From: Stratiolaelaps scimitus | Taxonomy: Eukaryota; Arthropoda; Arachnida; Mesostigmata; Laelapidae | Reading direction: 5' to 3' | DNA length: 64,000 bases | NCBI GenBank assembly: GCA_019614645.1 | Contig: JABWDB010000005.1 | Span: 16,233,001-16,297,000, forward strand | Shown: positions 1 through 11,384 of the stretch, piece after piece | Layout: each line of letters opens with the position of its first letter | Numbering within the stretch: the first letter of the stretch is position 1 | The notes under the pieces: model-generated | What the model was told of the DNA's origin: nothing | Database searches by the model: none | The model's input: only the letters and a program-made list of their open reading frames with translations | Program-made: the position numbers and the translations under genes

Positions 1-656
1 CTGAAAAGTTCAGTGGTGTCGCTAGCGCCAGAAGCGGTGACTCCTGCGAAGCAGCATCTCTCTGTTGCCACTGCTGCCGCTACGACTGCTTTGATCATTA
101 TTATTATTATTATTATTGTCGATTCTTTGCCGCAGTTGCCGCATACCTATCCTACCTCGGCAGCTTCTAGTTGTTGTTGTTCTCGATCGTTTTCGTCTCG
201 GCAACGAGCACAACCGAGCCGTTGTTGCTGTTGTTGTGTGCCTATATTGTTACACTGTGGTCTCTCCTTAGCGGCAGATACTGGATGAACGACAATGTCC
301 TCTCTATTTTTGTTTCTAATCGCCTTTTCTATAATAACTGTCTCGGCCGCAGCCCATTTGCGCTGCTGTATTGTATTATTGGCCGAGGTAGTAGTAGTGA
401 CCGCGCGCCCGCTGCTTGCTCCTCTTGACAACTGCTGCCTCTCTCTCTCTCTCGCTCGCTCTCTCACTGTTTCTCCTGAATATTTCTATTTACCCCTTTT
501 GATATTTATTTTTCTCTCACTTTATTATTTACTGTATCATTGTTATTGTTATTATTACGATTATTCGTATCATTGTTATCTACACGCGCCCTGGCGAACG
601 TTGCCACCACGACGATTGCAGTTGACAGTTGCGCGATCGCGGTTGCTACGCCTTGA
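1..656 (+). other. Upstream sequence, simple-repeat rich; possible leader or promoter-proximal DNA
   Basis: This holds an (ATT)7 tract at 97-117, GTT/GCT runs around 168-235, a CT-rich stretch at 439-475 and T/A-rich DNA at 485-590. If the leader exon extends this far left, the frame 295-810 would be a long upstream ORF. It starts with a hydrophobic, signal-like stretch but is largely translated simple repeat, so I do not call it a gene. No TATA box or initiator could be assigned with confidence. Confidence 0.3.
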
Positions 657-835
657 TTTTCATCGTCAACCGATGACGGCGCTGCCACCGCCGCCGACGA
701 CGACCCGAGCGGTCCCGGTCGCATTGACAGCCACTACGGCCATATTATCCATCTACGACGGCAGAGCGGACGGCCAGCAGATGGCACATACGTCCACTGC
801 TCCATTGTGAACCCTAGTGAAGATCACGAGGCTAT
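657..835 (+). other. Leader exon (5' part not delimited) ending at a strong donor
   Basis: The donor after 835 reads GTAAGTGG, one of the best donors in the window. The last two bases, AT at 834-835, join the first base of exon 2 (G at 9538) to make ATG, followed by Ser-Asp-Lys-Glu-Lys, a normal-looking protein start with G at -3. The frame that leads into this ATG is open back to a TGA at 654-656 and contains no earlier ATG. Translation therefore cannot start upstream in that frame unless a splice acceptor falls inside 657-835. The simplest reading is a 5' untranslated exon with a split start codon. Alternatively, the open frame (it reads through motifs such as SIVNPSEDHEA) is itself coding and fed by an upstream exon outside the window. 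The true 5' end cannot be seen; the start given is only the base after the in-frame stop. Confidence 0.45.
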
Positions 836-1443
836 GTAAGTGGTGACGGCGATCGCGGCGGTACTGGAGATACATTGAACATTAGTCGTCCAGCTAACGT
901 AGTGTGAACCACTCCATTCATTTGGTCGAGGAGCGGCAGCGATGTGGACCCATTCACTGGCTGCCAGTGTAAAACAAGCAGTACTCCTGCACAGCATAGC
1001 ACAGCATAGGACGGCCAACACTGCTACAGAACGCTAACCTCTTTCCCAAGGAACGGCGAGACGTTAGAGAGAATTCGTCGAACACACAGTGCTGGGTATC
1101 TATGTATCTGACAGATGTAGACGACACTGGCGTAACTTCGACTAGCGAGTGAGCGATTTTCACGCAAATGGACACATACGTTTGTCCCTTGAGGGCCGGG
1201 CAGCGACTGGGTCAAGCAGGTCACTCATTCACACTGTATCGTGTGCATTTCAGTTAGCAACTTTATGCAGAACATTGAAACAAACAAAACTCTGTATTGC
1301 AACAGTCGAAATTTTTTGGTAACTGAAGGAGCGTGGGGAGATTTAGAGAGAGAGTGAGAGCTGGCTGTTAGGGAACGATTTTTTGTCAATGTATTGTGTG
1401 TTTTAATATAGATATATAAGATAATCAGTGACCCGTTTGGTGG

Positions 1444-1582
1444 CCGTGATGGTCATCCGAGGGAGGCGATGGCTGGCATTGCCTCTCTGCCTCAGCACAG
1501 CGAGGGAAAGGCGCTGTAGAAGGGAGGACCCCGCGCTTGTTCATGGTAGCGCAGACCAACCTGTGGCAGATCCCACCGAGGA
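1444..1582 (+). repeat. Structured dispersed repeat, copy 1
   Basis: About 135 bp closely matching 11781-11915 in the same orientation, with the core over 90% identical by eye. Three inverted repeats are kept. Stem 1 is GAGGCGATG (1463-1471) with CATTGCCTC (1477-1485) and a 5-base loop. Stem 2 is ACAGCG (1497-1502) with CGCTGT (1512-1517). A third short stem pairs GCGC with GCGC around 1533-1552. No target-site duplication or poly-A tail is evident. It could be a SINE-like retroposed RNA or a folded repeat; no known small-RNA family was recognised. Confidence 0.7.
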
Positions 1583-2309
1583 GATTGTTGGCATTTTACT
1601 TTTGAAAATGGTTCTCATTTTATTTGATTCACTAGATCGTCGATGTTGTGGGAGATTGCCTAAAGTATATATTTGTGTATATATATATATATATAAACAT
1701 TTTTTAATGGAATTACTTTGAACGCTTGTTACATGACCACAGCCTGCTGTCCGTCAAAATGTCAGGGTTCCCTATTCACGTAGCGGCCGGATAGATATGT
1801 CCGATTAGCGGTTCAAGACGAAGAAAACAAATACAACATTCCCTCACGTTGGGCGTACGTCAGCAATGCTGGGTCGACGCAAAATCCAAATAGACAAAAC
1901 TCTAATCACGAGCAGGCAGGGAAGTTCAACAGCGCGCTTAACTTGAATGCGCTTTATTCCGGGTGGTCTAAAGCCATGAATGATCTCTATCCGTAATCAA
2001 CTAATACGCGGTAATATCTAGTATCCATATTTGGTAGGATTACCGGGTATACCCTAGGCTCTATGTCGACGTTGGCTTATGCTTGGCAATACCACAAGGC
2101 TAGGGGCAGTGGCGTAATTCTCGATGATGCGATAGAAGTGTAGGCTTGAAGTGGCACCAGAAATAGCTGGTAACTGGGGCCAGCTACTGATCTGTGAAAT
2201 CACGTTGTCCGAGGACTCTGCTCTCAAGAGCTTCCAACGGCGGGTTTACGCGTATCATGGGCACAGTTAAAGCTACCGTCCCGTCACACTATATCAAGAT
2301 TCGAGGTCT

Positions 2310-2331
2310 ATCCCGATCAAGCGATCGGGAT
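2310..2331. repeat. Perfect inverted repeat, 9-bp arms
   Basis: ATCCCGATC, a 4-base loop AAGC, then GATCGGGAT. It could form a stable hairpin; it does not sit at a recognisable terminator or gene boundary. Confidence 0.8.
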
Positions 2332-5300
2332 TCCTTCACAATCTTTACGCTGATCCCGATGAACGGCGCCCAATAGCGTGGCTAAATCAATACAAATATC
2401 GAATGCTAAAATGTGCCGCTTGCTCTCAATACGAATTCTGACGCTTGAGACAGAATCGCTCAAAATTGTTCACGGCCATAATGTTGTCTCTTAGCAAGAA
2501 ATCCCTGGGTGGTCCCCGATTTGTTCGGATGGCCAAATTCTGTTCAACGGCCTTTTTTTTTCACTCGCAAATTTTAAGAAGATCAATGCAACCATATTTC
2601 GCGACAGGCGGCGGTGCTGGCGTTGCCACCAGTGAAAGTTGAATGACTCTGGACGTCGTCTACCACGCTCAGCATTTGGTTCAAAGCCTCTTTCGGCTTA
2701 AGATCTGCAAAGATCTTCGTTCGTTGGCGGGTTTTTCACAATAAAAAAAATGACCAAATCCCCGAGTGTCTCTTTCCATAAGTAGAGCTGTCACAAATCG
2801 CCGCGCTGAACCAGTACTGATAAGATGTCGAGAGCACTGACGCAATGCCAAACATCCATCAAACTGAACCCTATTGATTCGTTTGTTGTTTAAGGCGTGA
2901 TTCGGAAATGGTGTTAAAAAACCAGTTAAAAAATATCAGTCAGAGTATACCCTGTTGTGCAATATACATACATGCTATATATATATATATATCATTTATG
3001 TTACTTTATTACATTAATATAGTTCTTCGTACATACTTTGCAGCATGATTGTGTGTGCACCTCACAATTTTTGAATGACCATGGGAAGATAAGTTCCCTT
3101 TGAGGCGCCCAAAAACAAAGATATTTCATCCTTCTTCTCTCCGCGTAAAGCGAACTAATTAGCTGTTTCCCGATCCCGTAGCGAACGGAGATTACGAACG
3201 ATTTAACATGTACTCCACTAATGACGAGAATCGTCTCCACCCTCCTCTTCGCTTCGAGTGGCTATATTATCAGTGTGGGGAGTTTGGCTAGCCAAGATCG
3301 CTGACGAGAATTCATATAGCAAACAAGCAAATTCGTTTTTAATTCCTCTGCGGGTTCGACGCACCAAGCCCGCTTTCAATACCTATCTCCTTCTTTTTTT
3401 CCCCAAATATTCTATTCTCGATTCCACTGACCCCTTCCTGTCACTACTACACTACTATTATTATTATTATGATTGTTCTTTTCGTTGTTGTTGTTGTCAT
3501 CGTCGTCGTCGTTGTTGTTCGGGTGGTCGCCGGTTGTTGTCCTGGCTGCGACTGAGGCAGTTGACCAGCATTGTCGTCGATAATAATAATAATAATGACG
3601 ATGATTTTTCTCTTTCTGCCGGCGTCATCTTCGCTCCGTTGTCGTTGTTGTCCTGCTTCTGCTGGTGCTCGGGAGGAGATGGTACGAACAAAACAGACCA
3701 ATAGACGGACAGACAGGGTGAAAGAGGATCGCTTGAAGAATCGCCATGGCAAAACCAGAAACGAACGTGCCAGTTTAACTCCGGGCTCCGTTGGTGGCTG
3801 CTGCTGCTGCTATTGCAGCGATTGTGTCTGATGTCGGCGGGTATGCATCGGTCGGTGCGCGCCGTCTCCTCGAGAGCTGAAACCTGGCAGCGGCACCTGG
3901 CACAAACGAGAAGTTACCGCTGCGTGCGATGGCCGCTGGCCATCGCTGCCACTAGCCACAAATCCCCTGCGTCCGAACCGGCCCAAGCCCCCCAGTCTCA
4001 ACAAGCCGTACCAACCTGGCTGCTGACCGCAAGCGTTGCCTGTCAGAGCAACAGCAATCGACTGACCAACGTTACCGAAAGCAACGGGAGCTTGACAGCT
4101 GATCAGACCTCGGTCCCCCCTTGCTATTTCTACGTGTTTCGTTGTGGTGAGCTGTTCGTCATTCGGGCCTCTACTACGAACAACAATCACAACAAGCCAC
4201 AGCAACAGCAACAACAGCAGCAGCAACAGTGCTAACGCATGTGCATTATCTCGCTGGACCACTTCGGTTGTCCCGCCATCAGCTAACTATTGCAGAACCG
4301 CTTGAGGTAGTTACAGTACGAGTTGTTACATGAGATCGGCGATAGGAGATGTAGCAGCTTCTCTGTCATTTACAGCTTCCCCGCGGCAAAAAGCAATCAA
4401 CCAGCCCGATTGACCGGTTGCTCAGACGGGTTAACAGTGCTGATTGGTGGTGACGCTGCTGCCAACCACGAATCCAAAAAGCACTCGAGTTATGGCCCGC
4501 CTGACGCTTCGATCCAGCCGTGGACCCACACAAGCACATTGCAGTGTGCTGATACACCGTTCATCCTCGGCTGCGGCGGCAGCTGCTTCGTTGGCTGCAG
4601 ATGTAGCGACCGGTGGCAATTTTCAATTTTAGTCGTCGCCACACTAAAGGAAGTCAACATCAAGTTCCACAGGAACACGGTAGGCGAGAAATGAGCCGTT
4701 TGCAGAAGCAGCCCACAGGGTCACACCTGCAGAATGCAGGGTTAGGTTGAGAACGACACGATGATTGCGACCAGAGGGAATCAAGGAGGGTCGGGGACGG
4801 TTCGCAGGAAAACAGCTGGCGGAAAACCAGAAACGCTAAAGTTTCGAATTGATTTGGGAAGTGGAAACACGAGGAATAGCGGCAACGGCAGCCTCAAACG
4901 CTACAGGCAACCGACGCCGAGGCCATAACAAAAGGAGCGGATACCCCGTCAACCGCGGCGTTGCTCCCGCTCCGCTGCGATGGCCAACATGAGCAGTACG
5001 GTCAGTGAGGAAGAATTGCCGCAGGTGTAGCAACAACTGCAGTACCGGTAAGAGCGCAACATCAGCGTCCTATCGGCTTCTCGAGTCCACTGACGGCCAT
5101 TTGCCGATGGCGGGCGTGAGAAATGATTGCAATCAAGATTTGCGGTCACCCGAGCCAGCAGCAAACAGCGACTAGAAAAGCATTCACTCATAAGGGTGGG
5201 AGATTGTTATTTTTTGCATAGCAGTACTTAATAATATTGTTGCCATTATTATACCCACCACGAGTAATATCATTTCATGATGCTAGCGGATATGATATTA

Positions 5301-5749
5301 TGATATGTGTATGAAATACCAGAAGAACACACCCTTGTCTTTACGGCCGGTCATACGCGGAGCAGTGCCCACTCGATTGGTGGAATCGAAATTACATCGA
5401 TACCATTTGTGAAATTGGTCGATTTGCGGTCGTCCGTTGTGTTTATTATAATGAAATTTCATCGCTCTGAGTTCGTTAGCGTTTGACACAACTGTGGCGC
5501 AACACTATGAGAGATCGATCGATGTTTGGTCCTGATCAAATGTAAGAGAGTGAATGAGTTGTTTGCTGAACCAATGGCAGATTAGCAAAAATATGAATCA
5601 ACCTCCGGGTATACATATATATATATATATAAGACAGTGAACTTGTTTTTTTCTCATGATGCTATTCTGCGCGGTCGTAAGCCATCCGAAGAAATTCATT
5701 AGCACGCTATAAACCGCAGCAGGTAACAGTTGCCTATTTTCTACCCTCG

Positions 5750-5772
5750 TCTCTCTCTCTCTCTCTCTCTCT
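5750..5772. repeat. (CT)n microsatellite
   Basis: Uninterrupted CT tract of 23 bp. Confidence 0.9.
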
Positions 5773-6095
5773 ATGTATTTATTATGCATATGATGAGGTA
5801 TGGCGGGATAAAAACTCGAAGAAAACGCACACGTTTCAATCTAAACAGGTGCTTTCAATATAACTGCTCATATATATATATATATACAGCAGACAGTGGA
5901 TTATAAGATCTATTTATTTACATCTGCCATCTTGTGTCTCGTAGCAACCGCTAAGATTTTCCAATGGAAGATAAATGCTAGTCGCAAGGCTGCTGCTACC
6001 GCTGCAGCAATCATTTGTAACGGCCCTCAAGATGTTCCCTAGTAATATTATCTCGCTTCAAAATACAGACGACCGCCTGTTTGCTAATAGGACGT

Positions 6096-6114
6096 TCGAT
6101 CGATCGATCGATCG
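6096..6114. repeat. (TCGA)n microsatellite
   Basis: Tetranucleotide repeat, self-complementary throughout. Confidence 0.9.
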
Positions 6115-7645
6115 GGTTGTCGAAACGATGACATTGAAATAAATGTTTCGTGATATTGTTGGCATTTCTTTTATTTGTTAGCCGGTCCTTATCCTGCTGC
6201 TGCTGCAGCTGCTGCTGTTTGAAGTCGCAACAGCAGAAGCCACACCGGCAGCAGCGGCGGTGGCAGAAAATCCGATTGGGTCAAAGATGAGCGCAGTAAA
6301 ACGATCGGGATGGCCCCAGCGCCAGGTGTTGTTTGATTTTTATAGTTACTGTTATGGAATCGCCAGAGCGGGCCGGAGCACTCACTCGCAGCCGTAACGC
6401 TCTGAGCGACGAGAGGCATGTTGTCTATTATTTGTCTGCCTCCTCTTGGTTAGGTCGGCACGAAATTCATTGGCACCACACGAAGATGAGAAGAACAACG
6501 GTGGGTCGGTCCGCCGACCACTCAGAGCCTATGTGTTTGCCCGTGTGTGAGATATCAGAATGCCACAGAATACACGCGCAGATATATTGTCCATTCCAGC
6601 TATGGATTTAGCAGAAAGATACTACTGGCCTTGCGGTGGCTACATGTGCCCCATCTCGGAGTGTGGTTCCCTTGTGAAGACTTAATTCAATATTTATAAT
6701 GTATGTATGCTTGTATTCTGTGCCGTAACTGTATACGGTGGCACCAGAAGCTACTTAAGACGAAGCGTTTACTAATTTAGATGTGTACTGTGGACATAGG
6801 CTACACAGGTCTATCTGCTAGATGTGTGTATGGGTGCGATCGAGGTGAGCTTGTCATTAAAAGCAGCCTTCGATATTCTTGTGCATTTTGGACGCAGATT
6901 CTTTTGTCGGAGGTTAGATTTTCCCTGTGTTATCCTAATCGAATGAACGATGATAATACCATGCTGCGGCACTACCATGTCTACATGCGTATGATATTGC
7001 GGGTGATTGTATCATATTCGAGTTCTTGAAGACATTATTGTATATTATTGCATCGTCATGGTAACATCAATGTATTAATGAGGAAAGCACTATGCTTAGC
7101 GCGTTTATATTAATTAGAGAAGCGTCAGGCGCCAACACCGAAAGAGAGAAAGAGAGAGAGGTACATGCAGGACTAAATATGTGACCAATTCGGAATTTTA
7201 TTGGACAGACATCTATTTCTTGATCCCTTCAACTCAGCGATACGGCGAATACCATTCGAGTTCAGTTTCACTTCATATTTGGTTTGCAATGTGATTCTGC
7301 ATCGTACTCGCAATCATCGGCACCTGCATGCCTTTACGAGACCGCTGACTTTCTAGCGAAGACGAGCATTCAACCGACTACAGTACCACAGCAAAAATCG
7401 AGGTGTCTAATTTTCGTGGTCCGTTTGGCTACCAGTACTTTTACCACTGCTGCCAGCCCCCCCGAGAGCTGTCGCATTTTCACCCAGCACTCTCATTCTT
7501 CGCTTCTTTTTCTGCCAATTTCATACGATGGCAAGAGATACCCATAGAGTGGCCTATCTCCCTACCAACACACACCTTCACACAAGTGCCTTAAACTAGA
7601 AGCACCACCACTTCGGCTACGATGGCTAGAAGCACAAGATTAGTG

Positions 7646-7762
7646 CAACAACAACAACAAACAACAAAAACAATAATAAACAACAACGATAACAAAAACA
7701 ACAATATACAACAACAACAACGATAACAAAAACAACAAACAACAATAAACAACAACAACACC
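7646..7762. repeat. AAC-rich tract with internal 24-bp duplication
   Basis: 117 bp almost free of G and T on this strand. A 24-bp block at 7681-7704 (CAACAACGATAAC...) is repeated exactly at 7715-7738, so the tract grew by block duplication as well as triplet slippage. Confidence 0.85.
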
Positions 7763-8896
7763 TGGGTATACCACTTGTAGCAGGCAGAAAAAGATGTGCC
7801 TTAGGCGACGAATCCAGGGCTCGTCCGTCGAGCAGGGTCAGCAGCAGGGGTAGCAGCAACCGAAAGCGGGCTGGCGAACTTGCACACATCGACCCATTGC
7901 AAAGAGTCGAAATCAGCAAATTTGTCAGAAGCAGACGCAGGCGTCGAGGAGGTGTTACCAGGTGGTCACCACCACCGGCCGCAGCCGTCTCGAGCACCAG
8001 CTGCTAGTGCTGCTGCTGCTGCTGCTCCTGGGGAAAACGCTGTCCGAGCGCTTCTATCAGAACCGGTAGGGCCCCAGCGAAAACAGTCGAAATAAACAGA
8101 GACCCGGCGCGGCAGAGAGTGAGAGTGGAGCGCGCGCATCATCCAAAAAATCACCATAGAAGGAAATAATGACAACAACAGCAACAACTGCGGCACTAGC
8201 AACAACAACAGCAGCAGCAGAAAGACAATAGTATTCGTCCGTCTCGCGAGTAGCCGTTGTCGCGGCACCAGCAGCAGGCCTCGACGCCGTAGTCAAGAAT
8301 GTATAACACATAAAAATTGGCCGTAACGAAGTTATTTGCCCAGAATCAAAGTTGAACACCAGCGGTGGTTCGGTGGTTGACCAGCAAAGCAACTGTCTAC
8401 CACTGCCGCTGAGAGAGTACAACACGCTGTCGACGAATTTCACAAGCGTCAGAAGACGAACCGATGAGATGGCTGCCTGCTTCATTGCTTGGATAGATAT
8501 ATAACAGATGGCGGGCCGGAGCGGTGCTGTCGCTCGCCAGCGTCGGCAGAAGAAAAAAAAAAAAAAAAAACGATAAAATGACGTGTGATTGACAGAAGTG
8601 GTGGCGAGTGATGAAGTTCTCTGACCAGCGGCGCCAGTTGAACATCGGGCAAGGAAGAACTGAAAGCAAAGTCGCAGTTATGAGTTGTCCTGATACTAAC
8701 GGATAGCGGCGCATGGAGCTGTGATGGCGCGCACTGCGGAAGCGAAGTGGTAGACCAATCACATCGACATATATACACATAGGCATATATAGACCCATAA
8801 TAAATTGTCCTCTACGACCCGCCCGAGTGGTGCTGCACATATGTCTAGCGCGTTCTCTCCTCGCTGCTTCCTCATATGTGCCCTATCTGTATGAAT

Positions 8897-8924
8897 ACAC
8901 ACACACACACATATATATATATAT
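8897..8924. repeat. Compound (AC)n(AT)n microsatellite
   Basis: AC alternation passing directly into AT alternation. Confidence 0.9.
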
Positions 8925-9537
8925 TGTGTGTGCATTTCATGTGAGACAATTGACAATGGACGACACGTAGATGAGCGTGTGAAAAATAAGCGCAATTTTT
9001 ATCTGCATCCTGCTGTCGGACTGAATATAGTTATTTGCATAGCCGAATCATGTTTATGTTGTGTGATTATTCTTCGCGGTGGAGTGGAAAACGAGAATTG
9101 ACACATATGTAACATTGATTTTGTTGTGAGCCGGCAGAGATGGCTCGCTCGGACAGCGAACGCTTCTCGTACTATGGCCCCCGTTGATTCTATCGTTGTC
9201 TATGTCGGTGTTCTTGTTGTTATGTTCTTTCTGCTTAGCATCAAGCATGTGACTCCCACGCTCTCAGCTCGACGATATGAATGACTGCCAGAGATCTATG
9301 GAATATCGGGCACTTTTTACTAGTGACAATTGGCTTTGGTTGAAGATGACGTTGGCGTTGTATCGGGCGATTGGGGTCAATTGACAGAAGACGCAAGATT
9401 GCCTCAGGCAGAATTTCGCTCGAGGCTCAATCGGAGAACACTTTGCTTGAAAATCTGAGGCGGCTCCCAATCGACGCTAAAACATGATAATTAATTTATG
9501 TTTTCTATGGGTTTTTTTGTTTGTTCAATCATTTCAG

Positions 9538-9670
9538 GTCTGACAAGGAAAAGGACCATGAAAAGGAGTCCAAGGATCATGCGACATCGTTGTGGTCCCG
9601 CGCGAATTCGCTCCGGCAAAGTCTGAGACATCGTACAAATAAGCATCATGCCCATTCAACGTCCGTCTCT
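9538..9670 (+). CDS. Exon 2 (first coding exon) of an unidentified multi-exon gene
   Basis: The exon is 133 nt: one base completing ATG, then 44 codons. The acceptor is strong (T-rich tract then TTTCAG); the donor after 9670 is GTTAGT. The other two forward frames hit stops (TGA at the second codon, or TGA at the codon following GGC AAA GTC), so only this frame is usable. The product starts with a highly charged, helix-prone stretch, MSDKEKDHEKESKDH, then SLWSRANSLRQSLRHR, basic with alternating serines, then His/Ser-rich sequence. No signal peptide or membrane segment is present. The charged head and the repeated S-L-R-x pattern suggest a cytoplasmic or nuclear disordered region, possibly phosphorylated. 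That is inference; I do not recognise the family. Confidence 0.7.
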
Positions 9671-10171
9671 GTTAGTAGAATCACGGGACAGGCGAACGAT
9701 GAGACTAGTCATAATAATAATAACAATAGTAATACTGTAGCGCGTCTTACGAAGCAACGCTAAAAGCAGTTGTACCGTGGACGTTAAATGTTGGCTGAGA
9801 GTCAGCCTGAAAACCTTTAAACCATTAATACTGTACCGCAAGGGCAGTTCAGTGTCCATCAGTGGCGTAATGAGTTCATTGAGCTTGGAATAGAATGAAT
9901 GGAATGCTGTCAATAAATGCCACAATAATCGTAGACAGAATTAAATAAAATACCGAGTACAGGAGAAACTAAGTATCCAGGCTGAGCCAAAATGGGTTGC
10001 GCACTGTGGAGAACAGCAGATTGACAGTTGCCTGTATTTCGCATCTTAAAAATATATAACCAAGCAATTGCCAAAGTCACCGAGTGTGAACTGAATCAAG
10101 ATTAATGTGAAATTTAAATTATATATATATATATCTTATATTTATGTTTCCTTGTGCGATATTACGCGCAG
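9671..10171 (+). other. Intron 2, 501 bp, carrying one copy of a dispersed repeat
   Basis: It is bounded by GTTAGT and by an acceptor with a T-rich tract ending GCGCAG at 10171. The copy at 9743-9809 matches 27503-27566 in inverted orientation. A TA tract lies near 10120-10135. Reading straight through the donor gives about 30 more codons to a stop at 9763, so intron retention would give a truncated product. Confidence 0.6.
9743..9809 (+). repeat. Dispersed repeat of about 65 bp, copy 1
   Basis: It matches the reverse complement of 27503-27566 with six or seven substitutions and one 3-base indel (about 90% identity by eye). The shared core is ACGAAGCA, CTAAAAGCAG, TACCGTGGACGTTAAAT, TTGGCTG, GTCAGCC. 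The 3' end keeps a small inverted repeat, GGCTG...CAGCC, in both copies. Similarity stops sharply on the left. Confidence 0.7.
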
Positions 10172-10301
10172 GTATTGATTGACGATCTGCCAAGGGGTCG
10201 ACGAAATCCGGGTGGCCCGGGCGTACCCCTACGGCGTGAATGGGGCAGTCACCGAGATATCTCGAGGTCCCGCAAAGCACAGAGCACGGCCACGCTTCAA
10301 G
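10172..10301 (+). CDS. Exon 3 of the unidentified gene
   Basis: The exon is 130 nt: 43 codons plus one base (phase 0 in, phase 1 out). The acceptor is TTTATGTTTCC...GCGCAG and the donor is CAAG|GTAACA. It joins exon 2 without disturbing the frame. The peptide is Arg/Gly/Pro-rich (PRGRRNPGGPGVPLRREW) followed by RDISRSRKAQSTATLQ, with RSRKAQST a typical site for basophilic kinases. There is no domain signature; the composition continues the disordered, basic character of exon 2. Confidence 0.7.
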
Positions 10302-10482
10302 GTAACAACAGAACGCCTATGCAATGGCTATTTATCAGACACACATAGAATATGCTGTCAAACTGAAAAAATAAAATAAAAACAATTCAAGAAAGTTACC
10401 TACGAAACCGTCTCCTATACAATTGCGTTACTCTCCGAGGAACATTTATAGAGATTCAGCTTCGCAACCTTCACCCTGTTCG

Positions 10483-10513
<31 letters not shown>

Positions 10514-10706
10514 GGAGTTAGTTTTACTAGTAGTATATAGGGGATTGTGAACTCTATATGTTGATCCCGTGCTGTCCCCGACCCAAGATTTTACTCATGA
10601 CCCATCAGGTTTAATAAGATTGTACGCTTCGATATTGTTCTGTGCCGCGATTAATTGCAATTGCAATAATGACGCGAAACAAAACGCACGCATGTGCAAT
10701 TTTCAG
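10302..10706 (+). other. Intron 3, 405 bp
   Basis: Donor GTAACA, acceptor ATTTTCAG at 10706. It contains TA repeats at about 10483-10514 and a perfect 14-bp palindrome, ATTGCAATTGCAAT, at 10654-10667, about 40 bp before exon 4. Confidence 0.65.
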
Positions 10707-10905
10707 ATTCAAACATGTGCCCGAAATCGTTGGTTCGACGCCACTCATCGAAATCTCGTCCTGGCGAACTCACCCTCAGTCTCAGTGGAACCGTGGCAAA
10801 TTCGCTGCAAACCCTCCCCGACTCCTGTGCGATGTCACTCGGGGCGGTGAGGTCACCGCCGCTGGCGGTTCAGGAGGACATTGGCACAGTGTCCTGCGAT
10901 ACCGG
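10707..10905 (+). CDS. Exon 4 of the unidentified gene
   Basis: The exon is 199 nt, entered in phase 1 and left in phase 2. The split codon G|AT gives Asp, followed by 65 codons. The acceptor is GCAATTTTCAG. The donor chosen is GG|GTACGT; a second GT four bases on (TAC|GTAGGT) is possible but would change the outgoing phase and no longer fit exon 5. Notable peptide features are LVRRHSSK, which contains the R-R-x-S pattern typical of protein kinase A sites and of phospho-dependent 14-3-3 binding, and a Leu/Ser-rich part, ELTLSLSGTVANSLQTL. Two cysteines occur near the middle and end. No domain is recognised. Confidence 0.7.
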
Positions 10906-11321
10906 GTACGTAGGTTGTCCTATAATATCCATATATCACAATTTATCCCCAGAACGTTAATGTTGTTTGTATGAAAAGTTCGGCTAGAAACATTTTAATC
11001 GATTTTCCTATTATATTTACTTGGAATTGTTGAAAGGCCATAACGAGACGAGAATGAATGCCATTATTGTATGACATTTAATAATGTATATATATATATA
11101 TATATATAAGCTCTGCATCTCTATGTGTGCACGCTAAAATAGTCATGTTATTATATTATAATCCTTATTAGCGTTATATTTATCGGGCATACAGTTGTAT
11201 CCATAATGCTGTGAACTTTATACCGAAATCGTGGATATAGTCTACCCGAGACATGGGTCTGCCTAATCAGCGTCCTCTGATATGTCTATTGTTTTTGCTC
11301 TTTCTTGATTTTTGATTTTAG
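10906..11321 (+). other. Intron 4, 416 bp
   Basis: Donor GTACGT. The acceptor is textbook: a T-rich tract from about 11286 ending GATTTTAG at 11321. A TA tract lies at 11087-11108. Nothing else is seen. Confidence 0.65.
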
Positions 11322-11384
11322 GTCCATCGAAATGGAGTGTCCTATTGAACTACGAGGAACCCCGCCAGAGTGTTGGCATCGGAA
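11322..11384 (+). CDS. Exon 5 (small, 63 nt) of the unidentified gene
   Basis: One base completes a Gly codon from exon 4. Twenty codons follow, reading SIEMECPIELRGTPPECWHR, and the exon ends on AA (phase 2). The donor is AA|GTAAGG. Reading on in frame would give TAA at once, so the donor position is well constrained. The exon length is a multiple of three and both boundaries are phase 2, so skipping would keep the frame: it is a possible cassette exon. It has two cysteines and a Trp, which is unusual beside the otherwise polar, Ser-rich exons. Confidence 0.7.

Larger units (their letters stand above)
836..9537 (+). other. Intron 1, 8.7 kb
   Basis: It is bounded by GTAAGT at 836 and by an excellent acceptor at 9537: a T-rich tract from about 9511 followed by ATTTCAG. 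Contents: copy 1 of the structured dispersed repeat (1444-1582), a perfect inverted repeat at 2310-2331, TA tracts (1679-1695, 2976-2992, about 5611-5630, about 5869-5886), a CT tract (5750-5772), an (ATCG)n tract (6096-6114), a CAG/CAA run (4199-4230), a 117-bp AAC-rich tract (7646-7762), an A18 run (8553-8570) and a compound AC/AT tract (8897-8924). The stretch 1740-2900 has few simple repeats and could be decayed mobile-element DNA, but I recognise no family. Opposed overlapping open frames at 3810-4262 appear to be chance. Confidence 0.5.

Noticed and set aside
295..810. 171-codon frame with a signal-peptide-like start
   Set aside because: Largely translated CT, TTA and GTT repeats. It overlaps the leader exon in a different frame; at most an upstream ORF.
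2690..2900. Minus-strand frame that briefly recalled a lipid-kinase helical domain
   Set aside because: The resemblance was to a few residues only. The frame breaks at both ends and neighbouring frames show stops; a 70-codon open frame is expected by chance.
3810..4262. Opposed 140- and 150-codon frames over the same bases
   Set aside because: Mirror frames over CAG/CAA repeat DNA; no reason to prefer either strand.
6781..6844. Exon-like block after TTTACTAATTTAG and before GTGAGC
   Set aside because: Good splice signals, but its only open frame ends in phase 1 and joining it to exon 2 leads to a stop within that exon.
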